64,000 nt of DNA from Afipia sp. (GTDB lineage: Bacteria; Pseudomonadota; Alphaproteobacteria; Rhizobiales; Xanthobacteraceae). Position numbers and translations under genes: made by a program. The first letter of the stretch is position 1; the number at the start of each line of letters is the position of its first letter. This document shows positions 8,572-16,875 of the stretch, piece after piece. The notes beneath the pieces were generated by a model that was given only the letters and a program-made list of their open reading frames with translations, did not search any database and was not told the DNA's origin. Location: contig JANINQ010000011.1 of assembly GCA_024508675.1 (NCBI GenBank), positions 62,001 through 126,000 on the forward strand, given 5' to 3'.

Positions 8572-8594
8572 GCATAATCAGTTTCTGATTATGC
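8572..8594. promoter_or_regulatory. palindromic operator candidate for the downstream LysR gene
   Basis: Perfect inverted repeat: arms GCATAATCAG (8572-8581) and CTGATTATGC (8585-8594) around TTT, ending 9 nt before the lysR start. A site so near the start codon suggests autoregulation, or a leader hairpin masking the ribosome site. Protein binding is inferred. Confidence 0.5.
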
Positions 8595-8603
8595 TTTGAT
8601 GTT

Positions 8604-9512
8604 ATGAATATTTCTGACATTGAAGCCTTTGTCGCCCTTGCGGAAACCGGCTCCGTCAATCGCGCGGCCATCCGCCTCCATATCACCCAGCCCGCAGCCA
8701 CCCGGCGCATCCAGAATTTCGAGGATGCGATGGGGGCGGGTTCGCTATTGAACAGGTCGGTGAAACCGCCCGTTCTCACATCGCTCGGCCAGCATGTGCT
8801 GGAAAAGTCGCGCAAGGTTCTGGCGGCGGTCGCGGAACTGGAAGCCTGTGCACAGAAGGTGACCGATCCGTCGGGCGATCTGAAACTCGGGGTGGCTCAC
8901 GGTCTTGGCGAAATGGTGCTGACGACGCCGCTGGATTCGGTGCGGCGTACGTTTCCGCGGGTCAAATTGCAGGTCAGTTCCAACTGGAGCAAGAACCTCA
9001 TCGAAGAGGTGCGCAGCGGTCAGGTGGATTGCGCCGTTGGTTTGCTCACCGAAGAACACACTATTCCTGCCGGTCTTGTTCGTATTTCTCTCGGAGCGGA
9101 AGATGTCGTTGTCGTCGGGCCTGCGAAAATGGCGGCAGGGCATGGTAAAAAGCCCTGGCGTCTTCGCGAACTTGCGGACAAGGGCTGGTTTTTGAATCCG
9201 CGTGGATGTGGATGCAGGGCGGCGCTTGTCCGGAATCTCGAGCAGATGCAGCTTCCGGTAAACATTGCGGCCGAGGTTTTTGGTGAAGACCTTCAGCTCT
9301 CACTTTTGTCGCACAGCGGCGGACTGAGTCTCGTCCCGCGCCGTCAGTTCGAGCAGAGCCAGCACCGCTCCGATCTTGCGATCCTTGATGTGTCGGACTT
9401 CGTCATGCCGGCGACGGTTGCGCTGGTGCGGAGCGCGTTGCCGGGACGCTTCGATGTTGCGATGGATCTGCTGGCGGATGAGCTGAAATCGAAGCTGAAG
9501 GCCCATCTATAG
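8604..9512 (+). CDS. LysR family transcriptional regulator
   Basis: A 302-residue regulator. The N-terminal winged helix-turn-helix is clear (IEAFVALAETGSVNRAAIRL, then ITQPAATRRIQNFE), followed by a LysR substrate-binding domain (LKLGVAHGLGEMVL, VSSNWSKNLIEEVRSGQVDCAVG). The linker shows SLLNRSVKPPVLTSLGQ in place of the usual LF.R..R...LT..G. Effector and targets are unknown. A 23-nt palindrome lies just before the start, and a second dyad (9521-9556) follows the stop, upstream of an ABM-fold gene; the latter may be its target. ATG 8604 is the only sensible start. Confidence 0.88.
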   Translation: MNISDIEAFVALAETGSVNRAAIRLHITQPAATRRIQNFEDAMGAGSLLNRSVKPPVLTSLGQHVLEKSRKVLAAVAELEACAQKVTDPSGDLKLGVAHGLGEMVLTTPLDSVRRTFPRVKLQVSSNWSKNLIEEVRSGQVDCAVGLLTEEHTIPAGLVRISLGAEDVVVVGPAKMAAGHGKKPWRLRELADKGWFLNPRGCGCRAALVRNLEQMQLPVNIAAEVFGEDLQLSLLSHSGGLSLVPRRQFEQSQHRSDLAILDVSDFVMPATVALVRSALPGRFDVAMDLLADELKSKLKAHL

Positions 9513-9520
9513 TATGCATA

Positions 9521-9556
9521 AATAAGATAAGAATCATGCATTTGATCTATCTTATT
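9521..9556. repeat. inverted repeat between lysR and the ABM gene
   Basis: Arms AATAAGATA (9521-9529) and TATCTTATT (9548-9556), perfect over 9 bp with an 18-nt AT-rich spacer. It could be an operator for the gene at 9659 or a weak terminator of lysR; there is no T-tract, which favours an operator. Confidence 0.4.
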
Positions 9557-9658
9557 GCATCCTGCAATGTTGGCCATTGTCGCGGCGCGCGGATCGTCGG
9601 CACCCCAGGTGCCGTGAACGCAGGGCCAGACTTCATGCCAGCTACAAGGTGATCTGCG

Positions 9659-9964
9659 ATGATAGTTACGGTTTTCCGCACCCGGCTTAATCCCGGCGTT
9701 CAGGACGAATACGGCCCGGTTGCCACTCATATGAGTGAACTCGCGCAAAAGATGCCCGGTTACATTTCGCACAAGGGATTCGTGGCCGAGGACGGCGAGC
9801 GGGTGACGGTGGTGGAGTTCGAGTCGGAAGAGGCGCTCGAAGGGTGGCGCTTCCATCCGGAGCACGTGAAGGCAAAGCGCGCCGGCATTCAGAGCTTTTA
9901 CAGCGAATACAAGTTTCAGATCTGCAGCGTCCTTCGCGGACGCTCCTGGTCGGCCAAGGCCTGA
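9659..9964 (+). CDS. ABM-fold (antibiotic biosynthesis monooxygenase domain) protein
   Basis: A 101-residue single-domain protein of the dimeric alpha/beta-barrel ABM type: MIVTVFRTRLNPGVQDEY, MSELAQKMPGYISHKGFVAEDG, VTVVEFESEEALEGWRFHPEH and KAKRAGIQSFYSEYKFQIC. Members include quinol monooxygenases, heme-degrading enzymes and many of unknown substrate, so the precise reaction cannot be called. It follows the LysR gene on the same strand with 146 nt between, containing a dyad that may control it. Transcription is probably stopped by the hairpin at 10028-10053. Confidence 0.8.
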   Translation: MIVTVFRTRLNPGVQDEYGPVATHMSELAQKMPGYISHKGFVAEDGERVTVVEFESEEALEGWRFHPEHVKAKRAGIQSFYSEYKFQICSVLRGRSWSAKA

Positions 9965-10027
9965 TCTTGTCTGACGGGACGGGGGCTCAGCCTGCGATCC
10001 CGAAACGTCTTTCCATAACAGAAACGC

Positions 10028-10053
10028 AAAACGGGGCCGAAAGGCCCCGTTTT
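10028..10053. terminator. bidirectional rho-independent terminator
   Basis: An 11-bp perfect stem AAAACGGGGCC / GGCCCCGTTTT with GAAA loop, T-rich on both strands. It lies between the convergent ABM gene (ends 9964) and rpmG (ends 10077) and suits both. Confidence 0.85.
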
Positions 10054-10076
10054 CGTTCAATCGGCGATTGAAGGAA

Positions 10077-10244
10077 TTACTTGATCTTGGCTTCGCGGAA
10101 CTCGACGTGCTTCTTCGCGACCGGATCGTACTTCTTCTTCACGAGCTTGTCGGTCATCGTGCGCGAGTTCTTCTTGGCGACGTAATAGAAGCCGGTGTCC
10201 GCGCTGGAAACGAGCTTGACCTTGATGGTGACCGCTTTGGCCAT
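10077..10244 (-). CDS. rpmG: 50S ribosomal protein L33
   Basis: A 55-residue basic protein of the large ribosomal subunit. The sequence [20 protein letters not shown], then [21 protein letters not shown] and [11 protein letters not shown] is typical bacterial L33. It has no cysteines, so it is the zinc-free (C-minus) form. ATG 10244 is preferred to the upstream in-frame 10310 start on length and family N-terminus. It is monocistronic as far as seen, followed by the strong hairpin at 10028-10053. Confidence 0.97.
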   Translation of the reverse strand: MAKAVTIKVKLVSSADTGFYYVAKKNSRTMTDKLVKKKYDPVAKKHVEFREAKIK

Positions 10245-10417
10245 GTTCAGAACCTCGGATGTCAGGAATCGGTAGCAGTCCCGACAGGCCGGGCCGCGTT
10301 TGGGCCGCAACCTAGCTTCGAACGCCCCAAAGTCAAGGTTTCAGGGCGCATTATTCCAAAAACCGGCAGGACAGGTGCCCTGTGCTGGAAAGCTCCCATC
10401 CGCCGGAGCTGAAAGGG

Positions 10418-11767
10418 CTATTCGGCGGCGTCTGCGGCCCCTGCAGGCTCGAAAAACCGGTTTTTGGGCCGGGGCAGGCCCAGATTTTCCCGTAGCGTGC
10501 GGCCTTCGTAATCCTTTCGGAAGATACCCCGGCGCTGGAGTTCCGGCACCACTTCATCCACGAAATCGTCCAGCCCCTGGGGCAAGAACGGGAACATGAT
10601 GTTGAAGCCGTCCGAGGCCTCGGTCACCAGCCATTCCTCCATCTGATCGGCGATGGTGGCGGGCGTTCCGACGAAGGAGAGGCCGCCATACCCGCCGACC
10701 CGCTGGGCAAGCTGCCGGACGGTAACCTTGCTCTTTGCCGCATATTCGACCAGCCGGTCGCGCCCGCTCTTGCTGGCATTGGTTTCCGGGATTGGCGGCA
10801 AAGGCCCGTCGGGATCGAACTTCGATGCGTCGGTGCCGAGGATCACGGAGAGACCGGCAATGGCGCTGTCATAGTGAACAAGGCTGTCGAGCAGGTCGCG
10901 CTTCTTCTGCGCTTCCTCGGTTGTGTCACCGACCACCACAAATGCACCCGGCAGGATTTTGAGGTGATCGCGGTCGCGCCCCAGCTTGTCCATCCGGCCC
11001 TTGATGTCCGCGTACAGCGCCTGCGCCTGCGTGAGGGTGCCGCCGCCCGTGAACACCGCCTCGGCTGTTTCGGCCGCGAGCTGTTTCCCGGGCTCGGAGG
11101 CGCCGGCCTGAACGATCACTGGCCAGCCCTGCACAGGACGCGCGATGTTGAGCGGGCCCTTCACGGAAAGAAATTCGCCCTTGTGATTGAGCGTGTGCAT
11201 CTTGTTGGGGTCGAAATAGAGTCCGCTGTCCACATCGCGCACAAAGGCATCGTCTGCGAACGAATCCCACAGGCCGGTGACGACATCGAAGAATTCACGC
11301 GCGCGCCGGTAGCGTTCGCCGTGCTCCATATGATCGTCCTTGCCGAAATTCAGCGCGGTTTCCGGATTGCCGGTGGTGACGACGTTCCAGCCGGCACGGC
11401 CGCCGCTGATGTGATCGAGCGAGGCGAAGCGCCGCGCGACATGATAGGGCTCGTCATAAGTCGTCGAGCTTGTCGCGATCAGGCCGATGCGTTCGGTCGC
11501 GCCCGCCAGCGCTGCAAGCAGCGTAAACGGCTCGAATGATGTGACGGTGTGGCTGCGCTTGAGCGCATTGATCGGCATGTTCATCACCGCGAGGTGATCC
11601 GCCATGAAGAAGGCGTCGAACTTGCCGTGCTCCAGTTTCTGGATGAGGCGCTTGAGGTGGGACAGATTGAAATTGGCGTCGGGGAAACTGTCGGGATAGC
11701 GCCATGCGGCGGTGTGGATGCTGACGGGACGCATGAAAGCGCCAAGGCGCAACTGGCGTGAGCTCAT
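10418..11767 (-). CDS. LLM-class flavin-dependent monooxygenase (NtaA/SnaA/DszA family)
   Basis: A 449-residue FMNH2-dependent monooxygenase of the luciferase-like superfamily, in the branch with nitrilotriacetate monooxygenase component A, pristinamycin synthase SnaA and dibenzothiophene-sulfone monooxygenase DszA. Visible signatures: LGAFMRPVSIHTAAWRYP at the N-terminus, KFDAFFMADH, LDHISGGRAGWNVVTTGNPE, GWPVIVQAGASEPGKQLAAE, and GFNIMFPFLPQGLDDFVDEV. Such enzymes need a separate flavin reductase, which I do not see next to it. The substrate is unknown (aminopolycarboxylates, sulfonates or sulfones are possible). A tight group of LLM genes with transporters is not present here, so it appears as a single gene. 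Confidence 0.87.
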   Translation of the reverse strand: MSSRQLRLGAFMRPVSIHTAAWRYPDSFPDANFNLSHLKRLIQKLEHGKFDAFFMADHLAVMNMPINALKRSHTVTSFEPFTLLAALAGATERIGLIATSSTTYDEPYHVARRFASLDHISGGRAGWNVVTTGNPETALNFGKDDHMEHGERYRRAREFFDVVTGLWDSFADDAFVRDVDSGLYFDPNKMHTLNHKGEFLSVKGPLNIARPVQGWPVIVQAGASEPGKQLAAETAEAVFTGGGTLTQAQALYADIKGRMDKLGRDRDHLKILPGAFVVVGDTTEEAQKKRDLLDSLVHYDSAIAGLSVILGTDASKFDPDGPLPPIPETNASKSGRDRLVEYAAKSKVTVRQLAQRVGGYGGLSFVGTPATIADQMEEWLVTEASDGFNIMFPFLPQGLDDFVDEVVPELQRRGIFRKDYEGRTLRENLGLPRPKNRFFEPAGAADAAE

Positions 11768-11896
11768 CGGACATTTCCCCTGACGGCTTATGATGATGCA
11801 AAAGGACCAAGGATTGTATGGGGTGGCGCAATGGATCGCGCCACGGAAGATTATTGTCTTTTGCGCGGCGCGCGGGGGCGTTTCTTCTCGCCGGGA

Positions 11897-12739
11897 CTAT
11901 CCGCCTTTGAAATCCTTCGGCGCGAAGCTCAGGTCGAGCATGCGCCACTGGTCATAGCGATCCGCTGGCAGCATCGCATAAGGCTGGCATTTCTGCAGCG
12001 CGTCCATCGCGCCCTTCATCAAGGCCGGACCTTTTTCGGATGCGCTGGCCTCGATCAAGATCGGCTCTGCTGCGAGCGTACCGTCCCTGCGGAATGCGAC
12101 GCGCAGCACAACGGAGACGTTGTCGTTAGGCGAGACTGAGCGTGGCAGGATCGAGCATGTTTTGAGGTGCGCGCGCAGGGCTGCGGCATCTTCGCGCGAG
12201 ATGTTGGCTTTCGCGGTCGCCTTGGCATCGAAGTCGCCTGCTGCGCCGGCGTCGGGCAGGGTGAACATCATGCCGAACTTGCTGGTGATGTCGGGCGCCG
12301 CCGTTGGCACGTCCTGTTGCTGCGGCGGAGGCGGCGTTTGAGGCTGTGCCTGCGGCTGTTGCGGCGAAGCAGGCTTGGGTTGTTCAGGCTGTTGCTGAAG
12401 CGCGGCCTGTTTTGTCTCTTGTTTCGGTTTTGATGCGGCGTTCGGGGCGGGAGCCGGAGGCTCCGGCTGCTGCTGCGCGGATTCCTGCTGCTTTTGAGCC
12501 GCCTGTTCCTGAGATTTATCTTGAGACTTGTCTTGGGATTTTTCCTGAGATTTTTCGTCGAGGGTCGGGAAGTCGTAATCAGGTTCCTTGGGAAGCGGAG
12601 GCGCTTCTTCCGGCGTGACAATGTCGATGGTGATGGCTTCCGCCGTGGTCGGCTCGAACGGACGCACGCCCGCGAGCAAAAGCCAGGCTGTCAGAACCGC
12701 GACATGCACGGTGACCGATATGGCGGCGCCGGTACGCAT
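11897..12739 (-). CDS. TolA/TonB-like envelope protein with Q/P-rich periplasmic linker
   Basis: A 280-residue protein with one N-terminal membrane anchor (VTVHVAVLTAWLLLAG, residues about 9-24), an acidic stretch, then a low-complexity linker. The linker starts with short [DE]KSQ repeats (EKSQ EKSQ DKSQ DKSQ) and continues with glutamine/proline-rich sequence to about residue 150. The C-terminal domain (about 175-280: LKTCSILPRSVSPNDNVSVV, LRVAFRRDGTLAAEPIL, MDALQKCQPYAMLP) resembles the TolA/TonB C-terminal fold. It is likely an inner-membrane protein spanning the periplasm. No tolQ/R or exbB/D lies nearby, so its partners are unknown. It is not the canonical tolA of the tol-pal cluster. 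Confidence 0.7.
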   Translation of the reverse strand: MRTGAAISVTVHVAVLTAWLLLAGVRPFEPTTAEAITIDIVTPEEAPPLPKEPDYDFPTLDEKSQEKSQDKSQDKSQEQAAQKQQESAQQQPEPPAPAPNAASKPKQETKQAALQQQPEQPKPASPQQPQAQPQTPPPPQQQDVPTAAPDITSKFGMMFTLPDAGAAGDFDAKATAKANISREDAAALRAHLKTCSILPRSVSPNDNVSVVLRVAFRRDGTLAAEPILIEASASEKGPALMKGAMDALQKCQPYAMLPADRYDQWRMLDLSFAPKDFKGG

Positions 12740-12834
12740 ACAACTGTAATTCGCTCACCCCCGGCGGTCGTTTTGCCGCCTTAGATGGTCAGCATACCAG
12801 TCCGCGCGGGCGCAAGAAACCACAACCCTGTGGA

Positions 12835-13302
12835 TCACGTCTCGCCGAGAACTGCGGCGATCATCGCGCCGACGGCCATATCGTCCTGCTGCCCGAAACC
12901 GTGATGGTACACGGTGCCGTTGCGGCGGATCACGATCAGGGTCGGCGTCCCGCGCATGCCGTAACTGGCCATGGTGGCAGGGATCGGACTGTCCACGCCT
13001 GCGGTGTCCACGCCAATCGGGAAGGTGAGGCGGTTTTCGTGCACGAACGCCTTCAACGAAACCGGTGTCATGGCGGCATGATGTTCAAAAACGGTGTGCA
13101 GGCCGATCACCTGCAGGTCCGTATTCCTGAACATGTCGTGCGCGCGCTGGGTTTGCGGTGTGCCGTGCGAGACGCAGCCGGGGCAGAGCATCTGGAAGGC
13201 ATGGAGCAGGACCGGACGTCCGCGAAGATCCGCGAGCGTCAGAGGTTTTTCAGTGTTGAGCCACTCCGAGACCGACAGTTCCGGTGCAATGTCGGTCGTC
13301 AT
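12835..13302 (-). CDS. thioredoxin-fold redoxin (AhpC/TSA-like) with CxxC
   Basis: A 155-residue thioredoxin-fold protein without signal peptide. Its LADLRGRPVLLHAFQMLCPG segment carries the CPGC pair at residues 40-43, followed by the cis-proline region MRGTPTLIVIRRNGTVYHHG. This is the TlpA/peroxiredoxin-like layout, so it is probably a cytosolic thiol-disulfide oxidoreductase or thiol peroxidase; the peroxidatic TxxC motif of typical Prx is not evident. It starts 19 nt after the start of the convergent-free NUDIX neighbour's stop, on the same strand, at the end of the topA-rnr-DUF983-NUDIX run. Confidence 0.75.
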   Translation of the reverse strand: MTTDIAPELSVSEWLNTEKPLTLADLRGRPVLLHAFQMLCPGCVSHGTPQTQRAHDMFRNTDLQVIGLHTVFEHHAAMTPVSLKAFVHENRLTFPIGVDTAGVDSPIPATMASYGMRGTPTLIVIRRNGTVYHHGFGQQDDMAVGAMIAAVLGET

Positions 13303-13321
13303 GGTGCCTCCGTCGCCGGGC

Positions 13322-14056
13322 TCAGATCACGTCCCGCTGCATCTTGCCGCTGTAGAAGTGGAAGAACGGCACCTCGGCCGCGTGCGAGAGCGGTCCCTGC
13401 GCCAGCCGCTGGTCCAGCTCGCGCAGCACCATCTTGGTCATCTGATGCGCGTCGGCGAGCGGCTGCGAGCCGATCTCGACCCAGACGAGCTCGACCAGCT
13501 CCGCATCGGCATGGACCACGCCTTCGACACGGTGGGCGATCGCGGAAGCGTCGGCCGTGAAGAAACGGGTATCGAAGCGTCGGACGCGGCCGGGCGGTGT
13601 GATGGCGCGGGCGATCAGGAACAGGCCGGACGGATCGGGCAGCAGGCCTGCATCAGCGAACGGTTTCCACTCGCCGATCAATTTGCCCGCAGTTCCATTC
13701 ATGCGTGGAACCTTGCGGCCGAGGCAAAGCCCGGTTTCCTCGCAGGCTTCGCGAATGGCCGCGATGGCGAGCGCGCGGGCGCGGGCAGGGGCAATCTTCG
13801 GGCTGCCGCTGGTCAGCTTTTTCTCGAGGGCTTTGGGGATTTCCGCCGCAACGGGAATGCGGTTGTCGGTGGCATCGACACGCCCGCCGGGAAACACGAA
13901 TTTTCCCGGCATGAAAATCACGTTGTCATGCCGTTTTCCGACCAGAACCCGGGGCACGCTTGCGCTTCGATCCACAAGGATCAGCGTCGCGGCATCTTTC
14001 GGGCGGCGGTAAGGATGACTGTCGTCTTCCTTTTCTTCTTTTTCGGGAGCGTTCAT
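13322..14056 (-). CDS. NUDIX hydrolase (NUDT19/RNU-like)
   Basis: A 244-residue NUDIX protein. The NUDIX box is interrupted: FVFPGGRVDATDNR is followed by an insertion of about 35 residues before AIREACEETGLCLG, which carries the catalytic REXXEEXG core. That interrupted layout is seen in the NUDT19/RNU group, some of which act on coenzyme A derivatives; the substrate here is not shown. Its ATG overlaps the TGA of the upstream DUF983 gene by 4 nt, so the two are translationally coupled. Confidence 0.85.
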   Translation of the reverse strand: MNAPEKEEKEDDSHPYRRPKDAATLILVDRSASVPRVLVGKRHDNVIFMPGKFVFPGGRVDATDNRIPVAAEIPKALEKKLTSGSPKIAPARARALAIAAIREACEETGLCLGRKVPRMNGTAGKLIGEWKPFADAGLLPDPSGLFLIARAITPPGRVRRFDTRFFTADASAIAHRVEGVVHADAELVELVWVEIGSQPLADAHQMTKMVLRELDQRLAQGPLSHAAEVPFFHFYSGKMQRDVI

Positions 14057-14520
14057 TTCACCACGTTGAGCTTCGCAATCGTGCCTTCCTCTACGCCCTC
14101 GGGCCGGCTTTCGTCAAAGCCGTGCATGCGGAATGCCCACTGCAATCCGACTACGGCGCCCTTGACCGGCTGCAACAGCAGCAGCGAGGCGATCAGCGTG
14201 AAAGGCAGATAGAACGCCAGCTGCACCAGCATCGACGGCGCGTAATTGGTTTCGATCCAGAGTGCGATCGGCACAATGATGTGGCCGACGACGACGATCA
14301 CCAGATAGGCGGGCAAGTCGTCCGCACGATGGTGGCTCAAATTCTCGCCGCATACCGAGCATTTGTCGGTGACTTTCAGGAAAGCGCGGAAGATCTTGCC
14401 TTCGCCGCAGTTCGGACAGCGGCAACGCAGCCCGCGCGCCATCGCCTGCCAGACGTCGCGCTTCGGCAGGGCCTGCGTCGCCGGGGTCCATGTTGCTGCG
14501 GGCATCGTGCGGCTATCCAT
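14053..14520 (-). CDS. DUF983 membrane protein
   Basis: A 155-residue protein. The N-terminal cytoplasmic part has two CxxC pairs (CRCPNCGEGKIF and KCSVCGENLSHH), a likely zinc ribbon. Two hydrophobic segments follow: LPAYLVIVVVGHIIVPIALW and LVQLAFYLPFTLIASLLLLQ. This is the DUF983 pattern, of unknown function. It sits 21 nt downstream of rnr and overlaps the NUDIX gene by 4 nt, so it belongs to a topA-rnr-DUF983-NUDIX transcription unit. Confidence 0.85.
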   Translation of the reverse strand: MDSRTMPAATWTPATQALPKRDVWQAMARGLRCRCPNCGEGKIFRAFLKVTDKCSVCGENLSHHRADDLPAYLVIVVVGHIIVPIALWIETNYAPSMLVQLAFYLPFTLIASLLLLQPVKGAVVGLQWAFRMHGFDESRPEGVEEGTIAKLNVVK

Positions 14521-14541
14521 GATCTCTCCTTCGAAGGGACT

Positions 14542-16875
14542 TCAGCCCTTCTTTTTCGATTTTCGCGCCTTGCTGCCGGAAGGCTTGCGCTGCTTCTTCC
14601 TGTCCTTCTTGTCGCGGCCTGGCCGGGTCTTGCCGCCTGCAAACGGCTTTCCGGCGCGGTTGTCGCGAATGCGGCCACCGCGCGGCGCGGCCCGTCCTTC
14701 GGACAGCAATTCGAACCGCAGCGCCCCGGCCACGGGAGCAGCTTCTACCAGACGAACCTGTACCTCGTCACCCAATCGATGCATGGCACCGCTGCGCGAC
14801 CCGATCAGGGCATGGCGATTTTCATCGTAGTTATAATACTCGCTGCCCAGCGTACGCACCGGGATCAGGCCGTCCGCACCCGTCTCGGTCAATTTCACGA
14901 ACAATCCGGCGCGGGTTACGCCCGAGATCCGCCCTTCGAACGTCGCGCCGACGCGGTCCGCAAGGAAATGAGCGATCAGCCGGTCGGCGGTTTCGCGTTC
15001 AGCCTTCATCGCGCGGCGTTCGGTGAGCGAAATTGCCGCAGCGACCTCGTTGAGCGTTTCGAACGTCTCGTTCTCGGGAAGGGCGCCTTCACCAAGCCCG
15101 AGTCCGCGGATCAGCGCGCGATGCACGATAAGATCCGCGTATCGGCGGATAGGCGACGTGAAATGCGCGTAGCGCCGCAGGTTAAGCCCGAAGTGGCCAT
15201 AGTTCTCGGCGGCGTACTCCGCCTGCGCCTGTGAACGGAGCACAACTTCGTTGACCAGCGGCTCCGCGTCCCGGCCTTTCACCTGAGCCAGGATGCGGTT
15301 GAACACGGCGGGGCGCAGCGCGCCTGTCGCCGAGAATGGCATCTCCAGGGTCTTGAGAAATTCGCGCAGGTTATGAACCTTCTCCACGGTCGGCTCGTCA
15401 TGCACGCGATAGATCAGCGGCAGGGCCTTCTTCTCAAGCGTTTCGGCGGCGGCGACATTGGCGAGGATCATGAATTCCTCGATCAGCCGGTGTGCATCGA
15501 GACGCTCCGGCGTGGTCACGCGGTCGACCGTGCCGTCGGCTTTCAGCAAAATCTTGCGCTCGGGCAGATCGAGATCGAGCGGGTCGCGTTCATCGCGCGC
15601 GCGCTTCACCAGCGCATAGGCCGTCCAGAGCGGCTTGAGGATCGGATCGAGCAGGGGACCGGTCGTGTCATCAGGCCGTCCGTCGATGGCGGCCTGCGCC
15701 TGCGCATAGCTCAGCTTTGCAGCCGAGCGCATCAGCACGCGATGGAATGTGTGCGACCGCTTGTGCCCGGTTTTGTCGATCACCATGCGCACGGCGAGCG
15801 CGCTGCGCGGCTCGCCCGGTTTCAGGGAACACAGGTCGTTCGAGATGCGCTCGGGCAGCATGGGCACGACGCGGTCGGGGAAATAGACCGAATTACCGCG
15901 CCGGAGTGCCTCACGGTCGAGCGGCGACTGAGGCCGAACGTAGAATGCGACATCGGCGATGGCGACATTGACGATGTAGCCGCCCTTGTTGTTCGGATCA
16001 TCATCGGGTTCGGCATGAACCGCGTCGTCGTGATCTTTTGCGTCCGGCGGATCGATGGTCACGAGCGGTACGGAGCGCCAGTCCTCCCGCCCAGCAAGCG
16101 TTGCCGGCTTGGCGGCTTCCGATTCAGTGATCGCATCGGCAGGGAATTCCTGCGGAATCTCGTGCGCGTGAATCGCAATCAGGCTGATGGCTTTCTCGGT
16201 CTTGAGCGAGCCGAGACGTTCCTTCACCTTGCCCGACGGCAGCCCGTAGCCGCGCGAGCGGATCAGTTCGACACTGATGAGGTCGCCGTCCTGCGCGCCG
16301 CCGGCATGGGCGGACGCAATGTTCAGTTCACGGCCCGCCTGTTTCTTGTCGACCGGAATCATGCGGCCTTCGCCATTCGGCATCAGGCGAAAGATTCCAA
16401 GGACGCGATGGGCAGTCTTGTCCAGCAGTTTGATGACGCGGCCGCGATAGGCCTTGTCATGTTTGCTCTCCGGCTTCTCGACGCGGAGCAACGCGCGGTC
16501 GCCGACGCCCGGGATGGTGCCGGGCGCGGCACGTCGCGGAATGTGGATTCTGATGATGGGAGCGGGGCCGTCGACTTCCTCGAGCCATTCGGCGGGGGCG
16601 GCAAGGAGTTCACCGTCGTCGTCACGGCCCGTGACGTCCGCGACAAGGGTTGGCGGGAGGGATTTGACCTCACGCACCTTCCGGCCTTGCTTGGCGATGG
16701 CGCCTTCGTCGGCAAGTTCGCGGAGAATCCGTCGCAGTACCGCACGGGATTCGTTCTTCAATCCGAAATGCCGCGCGATCTCGCGTGTGCCGGCTTCACC
16801 GGGGTAGGTTCTGACGAACGCGACAATGCTGTCCCGGTCGGGAAAGGCATTTGGCGCGTCGCTTTTCTTTTTCAT
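14542..16875 (-). CDS. rnr: ribonuclease R
   Basis: A 777-residue 3'-5' exoribonuclease of the RNase II/R family, degrading structured RNA and acting with SmpB/tmRNA in quality control. Domain order: winged helix (about 10-70, TREIARHFGLKNES), cold-shock/OB region (GRVIKLLDKTAHRVLGIFRL), RNB catalytic domain with VTIDPPDAKDHDDAVHAEPD, then S1 (RVGATFEGRISGVTRAGLFV), and a lysine/arginine-rich tail of about 40 residues (KKDRKKQRKPSG). Its ATG shares a base with the topA stop (TAATG), so topA and rnr are coupled. It is one of the best supported calls in the window. Confidence 0.95.
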   Translation of the reverse strand: MKKKSDAPNAFPDRDSIVAFVRTYPGEAGTREIARHFGLKNESRAVLRRILRELADEGAIAKQGRKVREVKSLPPTLVADVTGRDDDGELLAAPAEWLEEVDGPAPIIRIHIPRRAAPGTIPGVGDRALLRVEKPESKHDKAYRGRVIKLLDKTAHRVLGIFRLMPNGEGRMIPVDKKQAGRELNIASAHAGGAQDGDLISVELIRSRGYGLPSGKVKERLGSLKTEKAISLIAIHAHEIPQEFPADAITESEAAKPATLAGREDWRSVPLVTIDPPDAKDHDDAVHAEPDDDPNNKGGYIVNVAIADVAFYVRPQSPLDREALRRGNSVYFPDRVVPMLPERISNDLCSLKPGEPRSALAVRMVIDKTGHKRSHTFHRVLMRSAAKLSYAQAQAAIDGRPDDTTGPLLDPILKPLWTAYALVKRARDERDPLDLDLPERKILLKADGTVDRVTTPERLDAHRLIEEFMILANVAAAETLEKKALPLIYRVHDEPTVEKVHNLREFLKTLEMPFSATGALRPAVFNRILAQVKGRDAEPLVNEVVLRSQAQAEYAAENYGHFGLNLRRYAHFTSPIRRYADLIVHRALIRGLGLGEGALPENETFETLNEVAAAISLTERRAMKAERETADRLIAHFLADRVGATFEGRISGVTRAGLFVKLTETGADGLIPVRTLGSEYYNYDENRHALIGSRSGAMHRLGDEVQVRLVEAAPVAGALRFELLSEGRAAPRGGRIRDNRAGKPFAGGKTRPGRDKKDRKKQRKPSGSKARKSKKKG

